The position numbers and the translations under genes are program-made. Positions 11,201 through 18,902 of a DNA stretch of 64,000 nt are shown here, piece by piece (the first letter of the stretch is position 1; every line of letters starts with the position of its first letter). Below the pieces are notes generated by a model. The model was not told the DNA's origin and did not search any database. It was given only the letters and a program-made list of their open reading frames with translations. Source of the DNA: Rikenella microfusus DSM 15922 (GTDB lineage Bacteria > Bacteroidota > Bacteroidia > Bacteroidales > Rikenellaceae); the NCBI RefSeq assembly GCF_000427365.1, contig NZ_KE386488.1:1116001-1180000 (forward strand). The letters run 5' to 3'.

Positions 11201-11324
11201 GGGGAATGTCCACTTCGGGCATCAACGATATGGGCAGCATCCGAGACGCCACGATCCCTAACACGATCACGGCTATGGTGCACATCGTTACGGCTATCGG
11301 CCGCTCTATCAACTTCCGAATCAT
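8265..11324 (-). CDS. RND-family efflux pump permease, first subunit (1019 aa)
   Basis: Full-length RND transporter: N-terminal helix after the typical MIRKLIERPIAVTM start, two large periplasmic porter domains, and the central membrane bundle. The helix-4 motif GLGMMVDNSIIVIDN carries the conserved Asp of the proton pathway. The protein is clearly diverged from its downstream neighbour, which it abuts with no gap, so they are probably two halves of a heteromeric pump and not a recent duplication. A 415-bp palindromic intergenic insertion separates it from the adaptor gene upstream, which could weaken or modify read-through. Established family role: drug, metal or metabolite efflux across both membranes; the substrate is unknown. 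Confidence 0.93.
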   Translation of the reverse strand: MIRKLIERPIAVTMCTIAVIVLGIVASRMLPISLMPEVDIPQITVRVNAPNTSARELQASVISPLRSQLMQTGHLREITAEAKDGAGIIFLQFDYGADIDYIFIDVNERIDRAMGSLPKEVERPTVVKASATDIPAFYLNLTLADSEATGRLSDRARENKLIEMSNFAATVIAKRLEQLPQVAFVDMSGRLYPELAVIPDMARLEALGVEISQIETAIEANNINMGNLTVRDGQYQYNIRFNSTLSGRKDIEQIPLNIEGRIFRLSELATVVERPQQRQGLVLSDGREAITLAVIKQSDARMGDLKREVSRLVDNLRWDYPDIDFTVTRDQTQLLDYSIDNLESNLIVGAVLACLVIFLFMQDFRAPVLITLTIPLSLLVSLLFFFILGISINIISLSGLILGLGMMVDNSIIVIDNISQRWDRGEALKDAVSTGTGEVFAALLSSVMTTCSIFIPLIFLSGIAGAMFYDQAMAVTIGLVSSLIVAMTIIPVYYHLLYRKQHRRGRNRILQKIGVRDMAGAYERSLVWVFRHQRLVLALVLGFTAAGIFFYYELEKTTMPAIDKEDIILHVDWNRPITAAENRHRTERLVAALGEAVTHATVMAGQQQFVLSHTTETAGNETLTYIRVSDPDSLAPVVARAQAFVRSAYPEAAFRTEEAGNIFDMIFADNSAMLTARLRPTSGSAEPDKLNPLLAAVRDSLPGIRIEPVVWQEHVTLYADRDLMSLYRVDYAALYYALKSAFNENRIMEINQGQYSLPVSLGAGERTVREILASHTVLSDDKVEIPVSLLLTESPDRDLRNIVSGAEGEYYPLNLDMPDSQVPGAMTAVRNAVERNDDFEVSFSGGWFDSRDTLRQLAMVLTVSLLLLYFILASQFESLVQPFIIMSEIVVDISGALLILWVCGSSINLMSLIGLVVMSGIVINDSILKVDTFNRLRKEGYGVLRAVLTGGDRRLKPIIMTSLTTILAIVPFLFSGGMGNDLQRPLSLAIIGGMVFGTIVSVYFIPIFYYYIYRKRSGK

Positions 11325-11334
11325 AGCTTATCGA

Positions 11335-11740
11335 ATAATCATTCGTTTATTTGTACGTATAGTGTAGAGTCCACTGTTCTTTCTTTGAAAAGAAAGAACC
11401 AAAGAAACTTTCGAGCAGGTTTGCGATTCCTCAGTTTGTCGATGCCCCTTTGCACTGTGTTTTTTGTTTTGTAAGAACAGGGGGCATTCATGCAAATACA
11501 AAGGACAGCCCCCTGTTCTTACAAAACAAATCGTCAAAGGATAAGTCATCCGCCAGGCTCAGGAGATGCGTGAGGCATCTCAAAAAGTTTTTCTGGTTCT
11601 CTTTGTTCACAACCGACGCTGCCAGCGAATCCAGAGACCGTTTACGGGCTATGGTAAGCGGCGAGGAGGAAAACGAGCGTAGCGAAGTTAAAGAGAACAG
11701 TCACCTCGAACCTGAACAGTACAAATAAACGAACGGTTAT
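11335..11740. repeat. Palindromic intergenic insertion between adaptor and pump genes
   Basis: The outer ends are a 22-bp imperfect inverted repeat (11335-11356 and 11719-11740, 20 of 22 matching, containing GTACAAATAAACGAA). Inside lies a perfect 23-bp inverted repeat (11463-11485 and 11508-11530, with GTAAGAACAGGGGGC) separated by 22 bases. Further imperfect stems of AAAGAAAGAAC type lie between them. No convincing gene is present. The nested palindromes suggest a non-autonomous mobile element or a structured RNA. The right end overlaps the stop codon of the adaptor gene. The 15-mer AATAAACGAACGGTT recurs at 54143-54157. Confidence 0.7.
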
Positions 11741-12837
11741 TAATGGGTTTTGATTTCGACATCGGATCCATCGGCCAGGTTCAGGTTGCCCGAGACGATG
11801 ACCGCATCGCCCTCGTTCAGTTCCGCCCCCCGGTCCGTATTGGCCGACACCACGTGGGAATCGCTGTTCGACATTTCGATCAGCACATACGTCCACATCG
11901 CCTTGCCCGTTTGCGCGTCATAGCGGAACAGCACCTCCCGGTCGTCGCGCACCAGCACCGCGCTTTTCGGGACGACCAACTTGTCCGGCACCGAACTTTC
12001 GACATACACCTTGACATTCATGCCGTCGATCAGCGCCCCCGAATTCGGGATATTGGCCGTCACGGCAATCTGTCCCTTGTCGTCCACCGTCGGATTGATG
12101 TTCGTAATCCGCCCCTTATGCCGCCGGGCAGGTTCGACGAACGTCGCCACCGTCACCTCCTGCCCCGGCCGCACGCTGCCCAATTCGCTCTCCAGAATGT
12201 TGAATTCCACGTCGAACGAGCGGTCGTTGATGACCGAACAGAAAAAATCCCCCTTCGGATTTTCATGCAATTTGGTTTGCAGATTAGCGATCTTGCCCGC
12301 GAACGGCGCCTTCAGGACACAATTTTCCACCGCCATCCGGGCGCTTTCGAGACTCGTCGCCGCAGCGTCGTAACCCGACCGCAGCCGGGCGATCCGCATC
12401 GTCTCGCCCGGCACCCGCGACGTATCCGCGATGTCGTAACCGAACCCCAGCAGGGCATCCTGCAAATCGATATCCGCCTTTTGCATCGTCTGCCGCGCCT
12501 GTTCGAGCTGAAGCCGCGCCTCCCGGTCATCGACCCGCGCGAGGGCCGCGCCCGAAGCGACCGGATCGCCGTTCCCGCCAGCCAGCCACGTCACCGTGCC
12601 CGACGCGGCGAATTTCAGGTCGCTTTTCTGCTGCGCCCGCAATTTACCGTTGCTGATAAGCTGCGAACGGAACGTGCCGCGCCTCAGCAGAATCGTATCG
12701 ACCGGATTGGAGAGCTGCATCTGGGCCTTCTTATTGACAGACGTGTCGGCATCGTCCCCGCTTCCGGAACCTCCGGAACAGGAAGCCAGCAACATCCCCC
12801 CGCACAGCAGGTATGCGTAACGAAATGGATTCATCAT
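11740..12837 (-). CDS. Periplasmic adaptor (membrane fusion) lipoprotein of an RND efflux system
   Basis: The start at 12837 (or the adjacent ATG at 12834) gives a lipoprotein signal sequence ending in LLASC, followed by a Gly/Ser-rich linker; the longer upstream frame adds residues that do not look like a signal. The protein, about 365 aa, has the adaptor order: lipoyl-like half (SGTVTWLAGGNGDPVASGAALARVDD), a coiled-coil hairpin, the second lipoyl half (LKAPFAGKIANLQTKLHENPKG is the key segment) and beta-barrel plus membrane-proximal domains. It lies 13 bases after the channel gene and upstream of the two RND genes, so it should bridge pump and channel. Confidence 0.9.
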   Translation of the reverse strand: MMNPFRYAYLLCGGMLLASCSGGSGSGDDADTSVNKKAQMQLSNPVDTILLRRGTFRSQLISNGKLRAQQKSDLKFAASGTVTWLAGGNGDPVASGAALARVDDREARLQLEQARQTMQKADIDLQDALLGFGYDIADTSRVPGETMRIARLRSGYDAAATSLESARMAVENCVLKAPFAGKIANLQTKLHENPKGDFFCSVINDRSFDVEFNILESELGSVRPGQEVTVATFVEPARRHKGRITNINPTVDDKGQIAVTANIPNSGALIDGMNVKVYVESSVPDKLVVPKSAVLVRDDREVLFRYDAQTGKAMWTYVLIEMSNSDSHVVSANTDRGAELNEGDAVIVSGNLNLADGSDVEIKTH

Positions 12838-12850
12838 AAAAAGAATATAA

Positions 12851-14356
12851 TTATTTTTCAAGCGAAGTGGCATCGAAACTGGCGGCGATATTCCGCTGGT
12901 GCAGAAAATCGAACAACGTATAACGCTGAATGGCGAAATAATAATTCCAGTAATTCTGCAATTCCGTCAGATAGCTCGTATGCGCCGTGTTCCGTTCGCT
13001 CTGGGCCGTATTGAAGTCCAGCACGCTGATTTTACCGCCGGCGAACTGGCGCAGCGAAAGGTCGTACCGCTCCTGGGCGACGGAATCCGCCTTCGCCGAG
13101 ATCGAGCACTGCACGTTCTGGTTGTTGAACTGCATGACCTTGAGGTAAATATCCTGTTTCCGGTCGATACGCTCCTTGTCGATCTCCGCCTGGGTCACCT
13201 CCTGCAACGACAATGCCGTGCGTACTTTTCCTTTGGCGACCCCGCCGTCGAAAATCGGAACGGTGATTCCCATCCGGATCGTCTCCTGATCCAGCGGGTT
13301 ACGGTAGGCATTCCCGATCGTGCCGGCCACCTGATTCAGGCCGAAACGGGCATACACCGTGGCCTGCGGCCTGCGGTTCGCTTTGGCCTGAGCCACGTTC
13401 ATTTCCGCTTCGAGCTGGCTGATCCGGTTGCGGTACTCGAACGAAGTGTTCGTGAATGCCAGCCGGTAGGCCTCGTCGATCGGAATTTCGATTTCGGCCA
13501 CATTTTCGGGAATCTCCAGCACCACCGAATCCTGCTCCTCATACATCAGATAGGACTTGAGTTCGGCCGCCGCCATGTCCAGCCGGAGTTTGCTGGTATT
13601 GATCGACATTCCCCCGTTCAGCAATTGCAGTTCGAGCTGCATCAGGTCGTTTTTGGAGATGGCGCCGATCCGGAACCGTTCCTGCGATATCTTATACAGC
13701 GTGTCGGTATTGGCATAGTTCTGCCGGGCGATGGCCAGATCCTGCTGGGCGACCAGCAGGTTGAAGAACAGGGTCACGGCATTGGCCGTAACCGTTTCCA
13801 TCGATTCGAGGTATTCGTACTTGGCCTTTTCATACCGAACCGGTTCGATGCGTTTGTCCCATTTGAGTTGGTTGAATCCGCCGATAGGCTGGTTCAGGAT
13901 CAGGCTCACCGGCGCAGAGTTCCACGTCACGTCGCGGTCCGGCGAAAACTGGTCGAGCCGGTTCAGCCCCGTATAGAGCTGGATATTGCCGCCCGTCGCC
14001 GTGATGTTCTGCTGGAGATACAGTCCCAGCGAATTCTGCATGGCGTAATTGTCCACATAGTTATACTCGCCCGTCACCGCATTCTGGAGCGAAGTGTACG
14101 ATTTGTCGAAGTCCGGGATCGTCCCGCTCAGCGACAGCGACGGCAGCATCTGGGCCTTGTAGGAGCGGTATTGCCAATACTGGCTCAGGTAGGTATGCTT
14201 GGCCGTCATGGCATCGATCGAATAGGCCTGGGCGCGGTCGATCGCTTCCCGCAGGGTCAGCCGGACAGGCTGCGCCGAGACCCGCCCGCCGCACCCGACA
14301 ATCGCAACGAGGACCGCCGTACCGGAAAGAAATAACTGGATACGGGAAAATTTCAC
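12851..14356 (-). CDS. TolC-family outer-membrane efflux channel
   Basis: Outer-membrane efflux protein of about 501 aa, with the usual two long alpha-helical repeats. One contains LFFNLLVAQQDLAIARQNYA and the equivalent second helix precedes AQSERNTAHTSYLTELQNYW near the end. I placed the start at the GTG at 14356 because it gives a signal peptide (hydrophobic run to VSAQ); a cysteine at IVGCGG could alternatively be lipidated. An in-frame ATG at 14443 would add 29 residues without signal character. It is the first gene of the channel, adaptor, RND, RND operon transcribed leftwards. Confidence 0.9.
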   Translation of the reverse strand: MKFSRIQLFLSGTAVLVAIVGCGGRVSAQPVRLTLREAIDRAQAYSIDAMTAKHTYLSQYWQYRSYKAQMLPSLSLSGTIPDFDKSYTSLQNAVTGEYNYVDNYAMQNSLGLYLQQNITATGGNIQLYTGLNRLDQFSPDRDVTWNSAPVSLILNQPIGGFNQLKWDKRIEPVRYEKAKYEYLESMETVTANAVTLFFNLLVAQQDLAIARQNYANTDTLYKISQERFRIGAISKNDLMQLELQLLNGGMSINTSKLRLDMAAAELKSYLMYEEQDSVVLEIPENVAEIEIPIDEAYRLAFTNTSFEYRNRISQLEAEMNVAQAKANRRPQATVYARFGLNQVAGTIGNAYRNPLDQETIRMGITVPIFDGGVAKGKVRTALSLQEVTQAEIDKERIDRKQDIYLKVMQFNNQNVQCSISAKADSVAQERYDLSLRQFAGGKISVLDFNTAQSERNTAHTSYLTELQNYWNYYFAIQRYTLFDFLHQRNIAASFDATSLEK

Positions 14357-14443
14357 AACGATATGGATTGAAATTAAATACGGTAAGTTATACGGCTTTA
14401 TCCGAAACAGGTCGCGATCTCCTCCCCCCGATTTCGCATCCAT

Positions 14444-15289
14444 GCCGCTCTGCGGTTTCGGAGAGCGTGTGCAGGTCGAAAAATTGAAAACCGGATTCCC
14501 TGATAAAACGGGATAATATCGTATATACCTACTTAAACAAGCAATAATATACGGCTTTACCCTATTTATATTAGTATATCTCGGCCCGCGCCCACCCCCG
14601 GATCAGCCCCCTTCGGGGTTTTTGCGAGGATTTGCATCGCCCCAAGAGAGCCGTTTGAACGCATGGCCGTTCGGGGAGGTCGTTGCACGGCTTGGGATAA
14701 AGTCGCATACACTTACTCTTAAACATATGCGATATTAATCATTTAAAACCGATATTACAAATTTTCCGCCCGCCCTTTCGCATCATTATCCAGACATTTC
14801 GGACAAAACACAGGGTAGTTATAATGATTTTCATAGAATCGGCCTATACGGGTTCGTATCTGCCGGCAACAGCAAGTACGCCCCCAACGGAACCCGACTA
14901 CATACACTGATGATCGGATCTATGAAAACGCGAGCTTCCCCGGTCGGCGCTACGGCGCCGTTCGGAACAGGGAAACGGAGCTTTTGCCCGTATTCAGGGC
15001 GCTGTATTCAGGCTCCACCGGACCGGGTAAGGAGATCGGCCTTTATCCGACTCGGACAAAATATTTACCGAACAGAAAACAAAATTATTCCGCGGGGAGC
15101 GGTTAGGATCATCCGAATTTTGGCAAGAACCGCCAGCGACGGGTAAAACAAAAAGGTAAGTATATACTTTACACTCTGGTAATTTTTCGGCTCGTGCCGC
15201 CCCCTCCCGACGGCTGAAAGCCGTCCGGCGCAGAGCCGAAACGGGAGTATCGGGAAGCTTGTGTAAAGTTGTATATAATCGCCAACAAA
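14444..15289. other. Non-coding region with palindromic repeats
   Basis: No credible gene is present. From about 14480 to 14760 there are AT-rich boxes (GTATATACC, TAGTATATC) around GC-rich imperfect stems (CCCCCTTCGGGG). The segment 15157-15282 is a copy of a dispersed palindromic repeat listed separately. Promoters for the leftward efflux operon should lie just upstream of 14360, but I cannot single one out. Confidence 0.5.
15157..15282. repeat. Dispersed intergenic palindromic repeat, copy A
   Basis: The copy starts TAAGTATATACTTTAC and ends GTAAAGTTGTATATAATC, which form imperfect terminal inverted repeats. The centre is a GC-rich stem (CGGCTCGTGCCG, later CGGCGCAGAGCCG). Similar ends and GC-rich cores are found at 46351-46505 and 58148-58316. 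No reading frame is conserved among the copies. It may be a MITE-like or REP-like element. Confidence 0.6.
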
Positions 15290-15320
15290 AAGTCACGCTT
15301 CGGAGAAGCGTGACTTTCAG
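15288..15320. terminator. Stem-loop terminator, probably of a lost tRNA gene on the minus strand
   Basis: AAAAAGTCACGCTTC and GAAGCGTGACTTT form a strong hairpin with A/T runs on both sides, so it could work in both directions. On the minus strand it follows a sequence that looks like a decayed tRNA 3' end. Confidence 0.6.
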
Positions 15321-15326
15321 CCAATC

Positions 15327-15402
15327 GACCGTGGGAGCCGAAGGATTACCTGCGGCTGCCGGCTTGGTTTTCCCTGATGGCTCTGTCCATGGCGACAGAG
15401 CT
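15327..15402 (-). pseudogene. Possible decayed tRNA gene
   Basis: Read on the minus strand, the stretch contains TTAGCTC and AGAGC (D-arm-like), and ends in GGCTCCCAC like a tRNA acceptor end. The T-loop consensus TTCGA is missing and the 5' acceptor half is not paired. The spacing to a following stem-loop copies that of the tRNA-Val remnant 130 bp away. It could be a former tandem tRNA or an old integration scar; the evidence is weak. Confidence 0.3.
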
Positions 15403-15483
15403 AAGCAAAATTCAATCTGAAGATTATTTTTCGTTTTTCGCAAAGCCTTCCGCAAACAGATTTGCAGGCATTGCCGAAAAACA

Positions 15484-15512
15484 AAAAACCACTCTTTAAG
15501 GAGTGGTTTTTT
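15484..15512 (-). terminator. Original terminator of tRNA-Val, now separated from the intact gene
   Basis: AAAAACCACTC and GAGTGGTTTTTT form a stem with a T-run on the minus strand. It lies directly downstream of the tRNA-Val 3' fragment at attL, so before integration it most likely ended the tRNA-Val transcript. Confidence 0.65.
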
Positions 15513-15521
15513 ATTCTGATC

Positions 15522-15570
15522 TGTGGGAGCTGAGGGATTCGAACCCCCGACCCTCTGCTTGTAAGGCAGA
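15522..15570. repeat. attL: 49-bp direct repeat, tRNA-Val 3' fragment
   Basis: This 49-bp sequence is identical to 41512-41560, where it forms the 3' part of the intact tRNA-Val gene (from the anticodon loop to the acceptor end). Sequence identity stops on both sides of the 49 bases. The integrase gene starts 180 bp to the right, as is usual at an attL site. Confidence 0.9.
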
Positions 15571-15749
15571 ATATCCGGATTTTCTTTCTTTTTCATCATT
15601 TTTCATTTCTTATTTAATTAATTTATTATCAACAGATAAGATGAAATTATTTTTGATCCTGATTTTCATTTTCGCCCCGGATTCGCTATGTTTGTGTGCA
15701 AATTGTGTGCAACGAAAATTTTGCACACAAAAGAATCTAACAAATTGAT

Positions 15750-16973
15750 ATGTTCCATTATACACGTGACGGAGTCGTGCTCGCACTGATCCTCGATACC
15801 CGGAAACCGACCCGAAAGGGCGATTATCCGGCCAAAGTGCGTGTTACGTATCGCCGGGAACGGAAATATTATCCGACGGGCAAATATCTAATGCCGGAGG
15901 AGTGGGATCGGCTCGCGGAATCCAAAACCCGAGCTTTGGTGGAGCTGCGGGAAGAATTGTCTGCGTCGTTCGAATATGTCCGATCGATGGTACAGGAACT
16001 GCTGACGGGCGGAGGCTTTTCGCTGGAGGCTCTGAATACCCGGCTCAAACGAGCAGATGTGGAGACGTTGAACGATTTGTTTCGGTCAAAGATCGAGGCG
16101 TTGCGGGCGGACGGGAATGTGGGGAATATGCTGGTATATGACAATGTGCTGAAGGGTGTAGAGCGATTCGCTGGTGGCCAAATTGCGCTGGAGCGGGTGA
16201 CGGTCGAATGGCTGCGGCGTTATAACCGTTTCTTGATCGGTGAGGAAAAGAGCGCCACGACGATGGGTATTCATTTTCGGACAATCCGGGCGATTGTCAA
16301 TCAGGCGAAACGGGAGGGGCTGATCCGGGAGGCGGATTATCCTTTCGGCCGAGGTAAATTCGAGATTCAGGAGGGCGAGGGGCGCAAAATGGCTTTGACG
16401 TTGGACCAAATCCGGCAGATAGCCCGCTACGACAACGGCAGCGAGGCGACATCCAGGTATCGGGACTACTGGCTGTTTCTCTACCTTTGCAACGGGATCA
16501 ATGTGGCGGATTTCGTGAAACTCCGGTACCGGAATATCGTAGATGGAGAGTTGTGTTTCGTTCGCCAGAAGACGGAGCGGACGACGAAAGTGCGCAAAGA
16601 GATTCGAGTGGCAGTTACTGAGCCGATGCAGCGTATCATCGACCGTCGGGGGAGCCCGCAAGCCCCGGATGCATTTATTTTTCCGGTACTGTCGGGCGAC
16701 GAGGATGCGCTGACGCGCAAGCACAAAACGCAATACCTCACGCGGGCGATCAATCTGCATATGGGCCGGATCGGCAAGGAGCTGGGCTTCGGTTCGATTT
16801 CGACTTACACGGCGCGGCACAGCTATGCGACGGTGCTCAAACGCAGCGGGGCAAATATCGCCTACATCTCGGAAAGTCTGGGGCACAGCGACCTGAAGAC
16901 GACGGAGAATTATCTGGCGTCGTTCGAAAAGGAGGAGCGGCAGAAGAATGCGGCCTTGGTGGCGGATATATAA
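15750..16973 (+). CDS. Tyrosine recombinase / integrase of the element
   Basis: Site-specific recombinase of 407 aa. The N-terminus has the arm-binding domain found in Bacteroidota integrases (PTRKGDYPAKVRVTYRRERKYYPTG contains the pattern), then a SAM-like core-binding domain (about 105-205) and the catalytic domain. Visible catalytic residues are the second Arg in TARHSY (R356), His in LGHSD (H379) and the nucleophile in TENYL (Y388). The first conserved Arg region reads NGINVADFVKLR, the degenerate form common in this family. It sits next to attL and reads into the element, so it should catalyse integration and excision at the 49-bp att sites. Confidence 0.93.
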   Translation: MFHYTRDGVVLALILDTRKPTRKGDYPAKVRVTYRRERKYYPTGKYLMPEEWDRLAESKTRALVELREELSASFEYVRSMVQELLTGGGFSLEALNTRLKRADVETLNDLFRSKIEALRADGNVGNMLVYDNVLKGVERFAGGQIALERVTVEWLRRYNRFLIGEEKSATTMGIHFRTIRAIVNQAKREGLIREADYPFGRGKFEIQEGEGRKMALTLDQIRQIARYDNGSEATSRYRDYWLFLYLCNGINVADFVKLRYRNIVDGELCFVRQKTERTTKVRKEIRVAVTEPMQRIIDRRGSPQAPDAFIFPVLSGDEDALTRKHKTQYLTRAINLHMGRIGKELGFGSISTYTARHSYATVLKRSGANIAYISESLGHSDLKTTENYLASFEKEERQKNAALVADI

Positions 16974-17003
16974 TTTGATTAGTTTTGTATAAATCTCTTT
17001 TTC

Positions 17004-18887
17004 ATGGCAGCGGAATTAACCATACAGGAGCCTACTTTATTCGATAATCTGGAACTTATGGAACAGATCGACCGACTGTTCGAGGATTCGGAGTCTTATG
17101 ACATCGAGTTCAAGTCGGCTCGAAATGGATTCCCGGAGAGTTTTTGGGAGACTTATTCTGCCTTTGCCAACACGCAGGGAGGAACGATCATTCTGGGTGT
17201 TCGGGAGAAAAAAGACCATTTTATACCGGATGGACTTTCGACGGAACAGATCGCCAAATACAAAAAAGATTTCTGGAATCAGGTCAATAATCGGCAGTGT
17301 ATCAGCACGAATCTACTGAAAAATGACGACGTGCAAGAGGTGGAGTATAAAGGTACCAATCTGTTATTGTTCAATGTGCCGCGGGCGGATCGCAAGCAGA
17401 TGCCGGTCTATCGGACAACCAATCCGTTCGGAAACACCTACAAACGCAACCACGAGGGAGATTACAAATGCACGGAAAGTGAAATCCGGAGAATGATCGC
17501 GGACTCGGACAATGCGCACCCTCAGGATGCCCGCATTCTGGAAGGCTTCTCCATGGACGACATCGACGCAGAGTCATTGAAGCAATATCGACAATTATTT
17601 GCCACGTCGCATCCCCACCACCCCTGGCTGTTGCTGGATGACCTGCAATTGTTGGAAAAACTCGGCGGCTATCGGACGGATCGCCAAACCGGTCAGAAAG
17701 GATTTACATTAGCCGGGTTACTGATGTTCGGTAAAGTGGCCAGTATTCAGGATCCGGCCTGCGCACCAGCTTATTTCCCGGACTATCGGGAGTGCCAAAG
17801 CGATGATCCGGCCGTTCGGTGGACCGATCGCGTGTATCCGGACGGTACCTGGGAGGCGAATTTATTCCAGTTCTACCATAAGGTGTATACTAAATTAGCA
17901 GCCTTTTTGCCGAAACCGTTTAAACTGGAGAAGGGCATCCGACGAGAAGACTCACCGACTCATACGGCACTTCGGGAGGCACTGGTTAATACGCTGGTTC
18001 ACTGCGACTATACGGAAGATGCCAATATCGTGGTTTCCTATACGAAGGATCGGTTTACGTTCTCGAATCCCGGAACGTTATTGATCTCTCAAACCCAATA
18101 TTACCGCGGAGGGGAGAGTGTTTGCCGAAATAAGTCGTTACAGAAAATGTTCATGCAGATCGGCCGGGCAGAAAAGGCAGGCAGTGGAGTCGATAAGATC
18201 ATTGCAGGCTGGAACGAGGCCAGATTGGCACACCCATACGTGTCGGAAATATCCCGTCCCGATAAAGTGGTATTGGAGTTGCCTTTGGTGAGCCTGTTGT
18301 CGCAAGAAACGCTGGACGAATTGAAACGATTATTCGGGGAGGAGCCGGACACTCTGAATAACAATGAATTGCTGGCACTGGCTACCTGTTGTGCCGAAGG
18401 AGAGATTTCGAATGAACGTCTGCGTCTGATGCTGGACTTGCATCGTTCGGATATTACCAAATTGCTGCAACTCTTGTGCAAAGGGGGCTATTTGATCTCT
18501 CATGGCTCCGGACGAGGTACCCGCTATAAAATCAATCAGCATTTTTTTGCAAACGTTACTGGTAATGTTGCTAGTAATGTTGCTAGTAATGTTGCTAGTA
18601 ATGTTGCTAGTAATGTTGCTAGTAATGTTGCTAGTAATGTTGCTAGTAATGTTGCTAACTTGCCTTCCGGAAAGAGAACTAGATTGAGTCCCAATGAGTT
18701 GCAAAATATGATTTTACGAGTATGTACAGATTATCTTTCATTAGAGGAAATCGCAGAACAAGTAGGCAAAGGATTAAGGTATCTGAAAAATAGTATTATT
18801 CCGGAAATGGTTGCCCGGGGATTATTGGAACGGGAGTATCCGAATGTACCCAGACATCCGTCACAACGCTACCGCGCGAAACGATAA
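17004..18887 (+). CDS. AlbA_2-type ATP-binding/DNA-binding protein with ASNV tandem repeats
   Basis: The N-terminal about 150 residues match the AlbA_2 (Schlafen-like) domain: ESYDIEFKSARNG, then FANTQGGTIILGVREKK. The middle has the ATP-binding C-terminal region of RecG-like regulators (LREALVNTLVHCDYTED, FSNPGTLL, AGSGVDKI). Winged-helix DNA-binding segments follow, near 445-510 and again at the C-terminus, separated by a linker of tandem NVAS units (see the repeat at 18552-18659). Such proteins are usual on mobile elements of Bacteroidota, where a regulatory role is assumed; the true function is not established. It starts 30 bp after the integrase and precedes the RhuM-like gene by 15 bp, so the three are probably co-transcribed. 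Confidence 0.85.
   Translation: MAAELTIQEPTLFDNLELMEQIDRLFEDSESYDIEFKSARNGFPESFWETYSAFANTQGGTIILGVREKKDHFIPDGLSTEQIAKYKKDFWNQVNNRQCISTNLLKNDDVQEVEYKGTNLLLFNVPRADRKQMPVYRTTNPFGNTYKRNHEGDYKCTESEIRRMIADSDNAHPQDARILEGFSMDDIDAESLKQYRQLFATSHPHHPWLLLDDLQLLEKLGGYRTDRQTGQKGFTLAGLLMFGKVASIQDPACAPAYFPDYRECQSDDPAVRWTDRVYPDGTWEANLFQFYHKVYTKLAAFLPKPFKLEKGIRREDSPTHTALREALVNTLVHCDYTEDANIVVSYTKDRFTFSNPGTLLISQTQYYRGGESVCRNKSLQKMFMQIGRAEKAGSGVDKIIAGWNEARLAHPYVSEISRPDKVVLELPLVSLLSQETLDELKRLFGEEPDTLNNNELLALATCCAEGEISNERLRLMLDLHRSDITKLLQLLCKGGYLISHGSGRGTRYKINQHFFANVTGNVASNVASNVASNVASNVASNVASNVASNVANLPSGKRTRLSPNELQNMILRVCTDYLSLEEIAEQVGKGLRYLKNSIIPEMVARGLLEREYPNVPRHPSQRYRAKR
18552..18659 (+). repeat. 12-bp tandem repeat within coding sequence (NVAS units)
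   Basis: One diverged unit (AACGTTACTGGT, 18552-18563) is followed by seven identical units AATGTTGCTAGT and one final variant AATGTTGCTAAC. Each unit adds four residues (Asn-Val-Ala-Ser). As the unit length is a multiple of three, slippage would alter linker length without breaking the frame. Confidence 0.95.
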
Positions 18888-18902
18888 TTTTTCTAACATG
18901 TT

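Noticed and set aside
15503-15748. Small plus-strand open frame between attL and the integrase
   Set aside because: It reads through the tRNA fragment in antisense and has no family features.
18552-18659. CRISPR-like tandem repeat
   Set aside because: Units of 12 bp follow each other without spacers and are in frame within a coding sequence.
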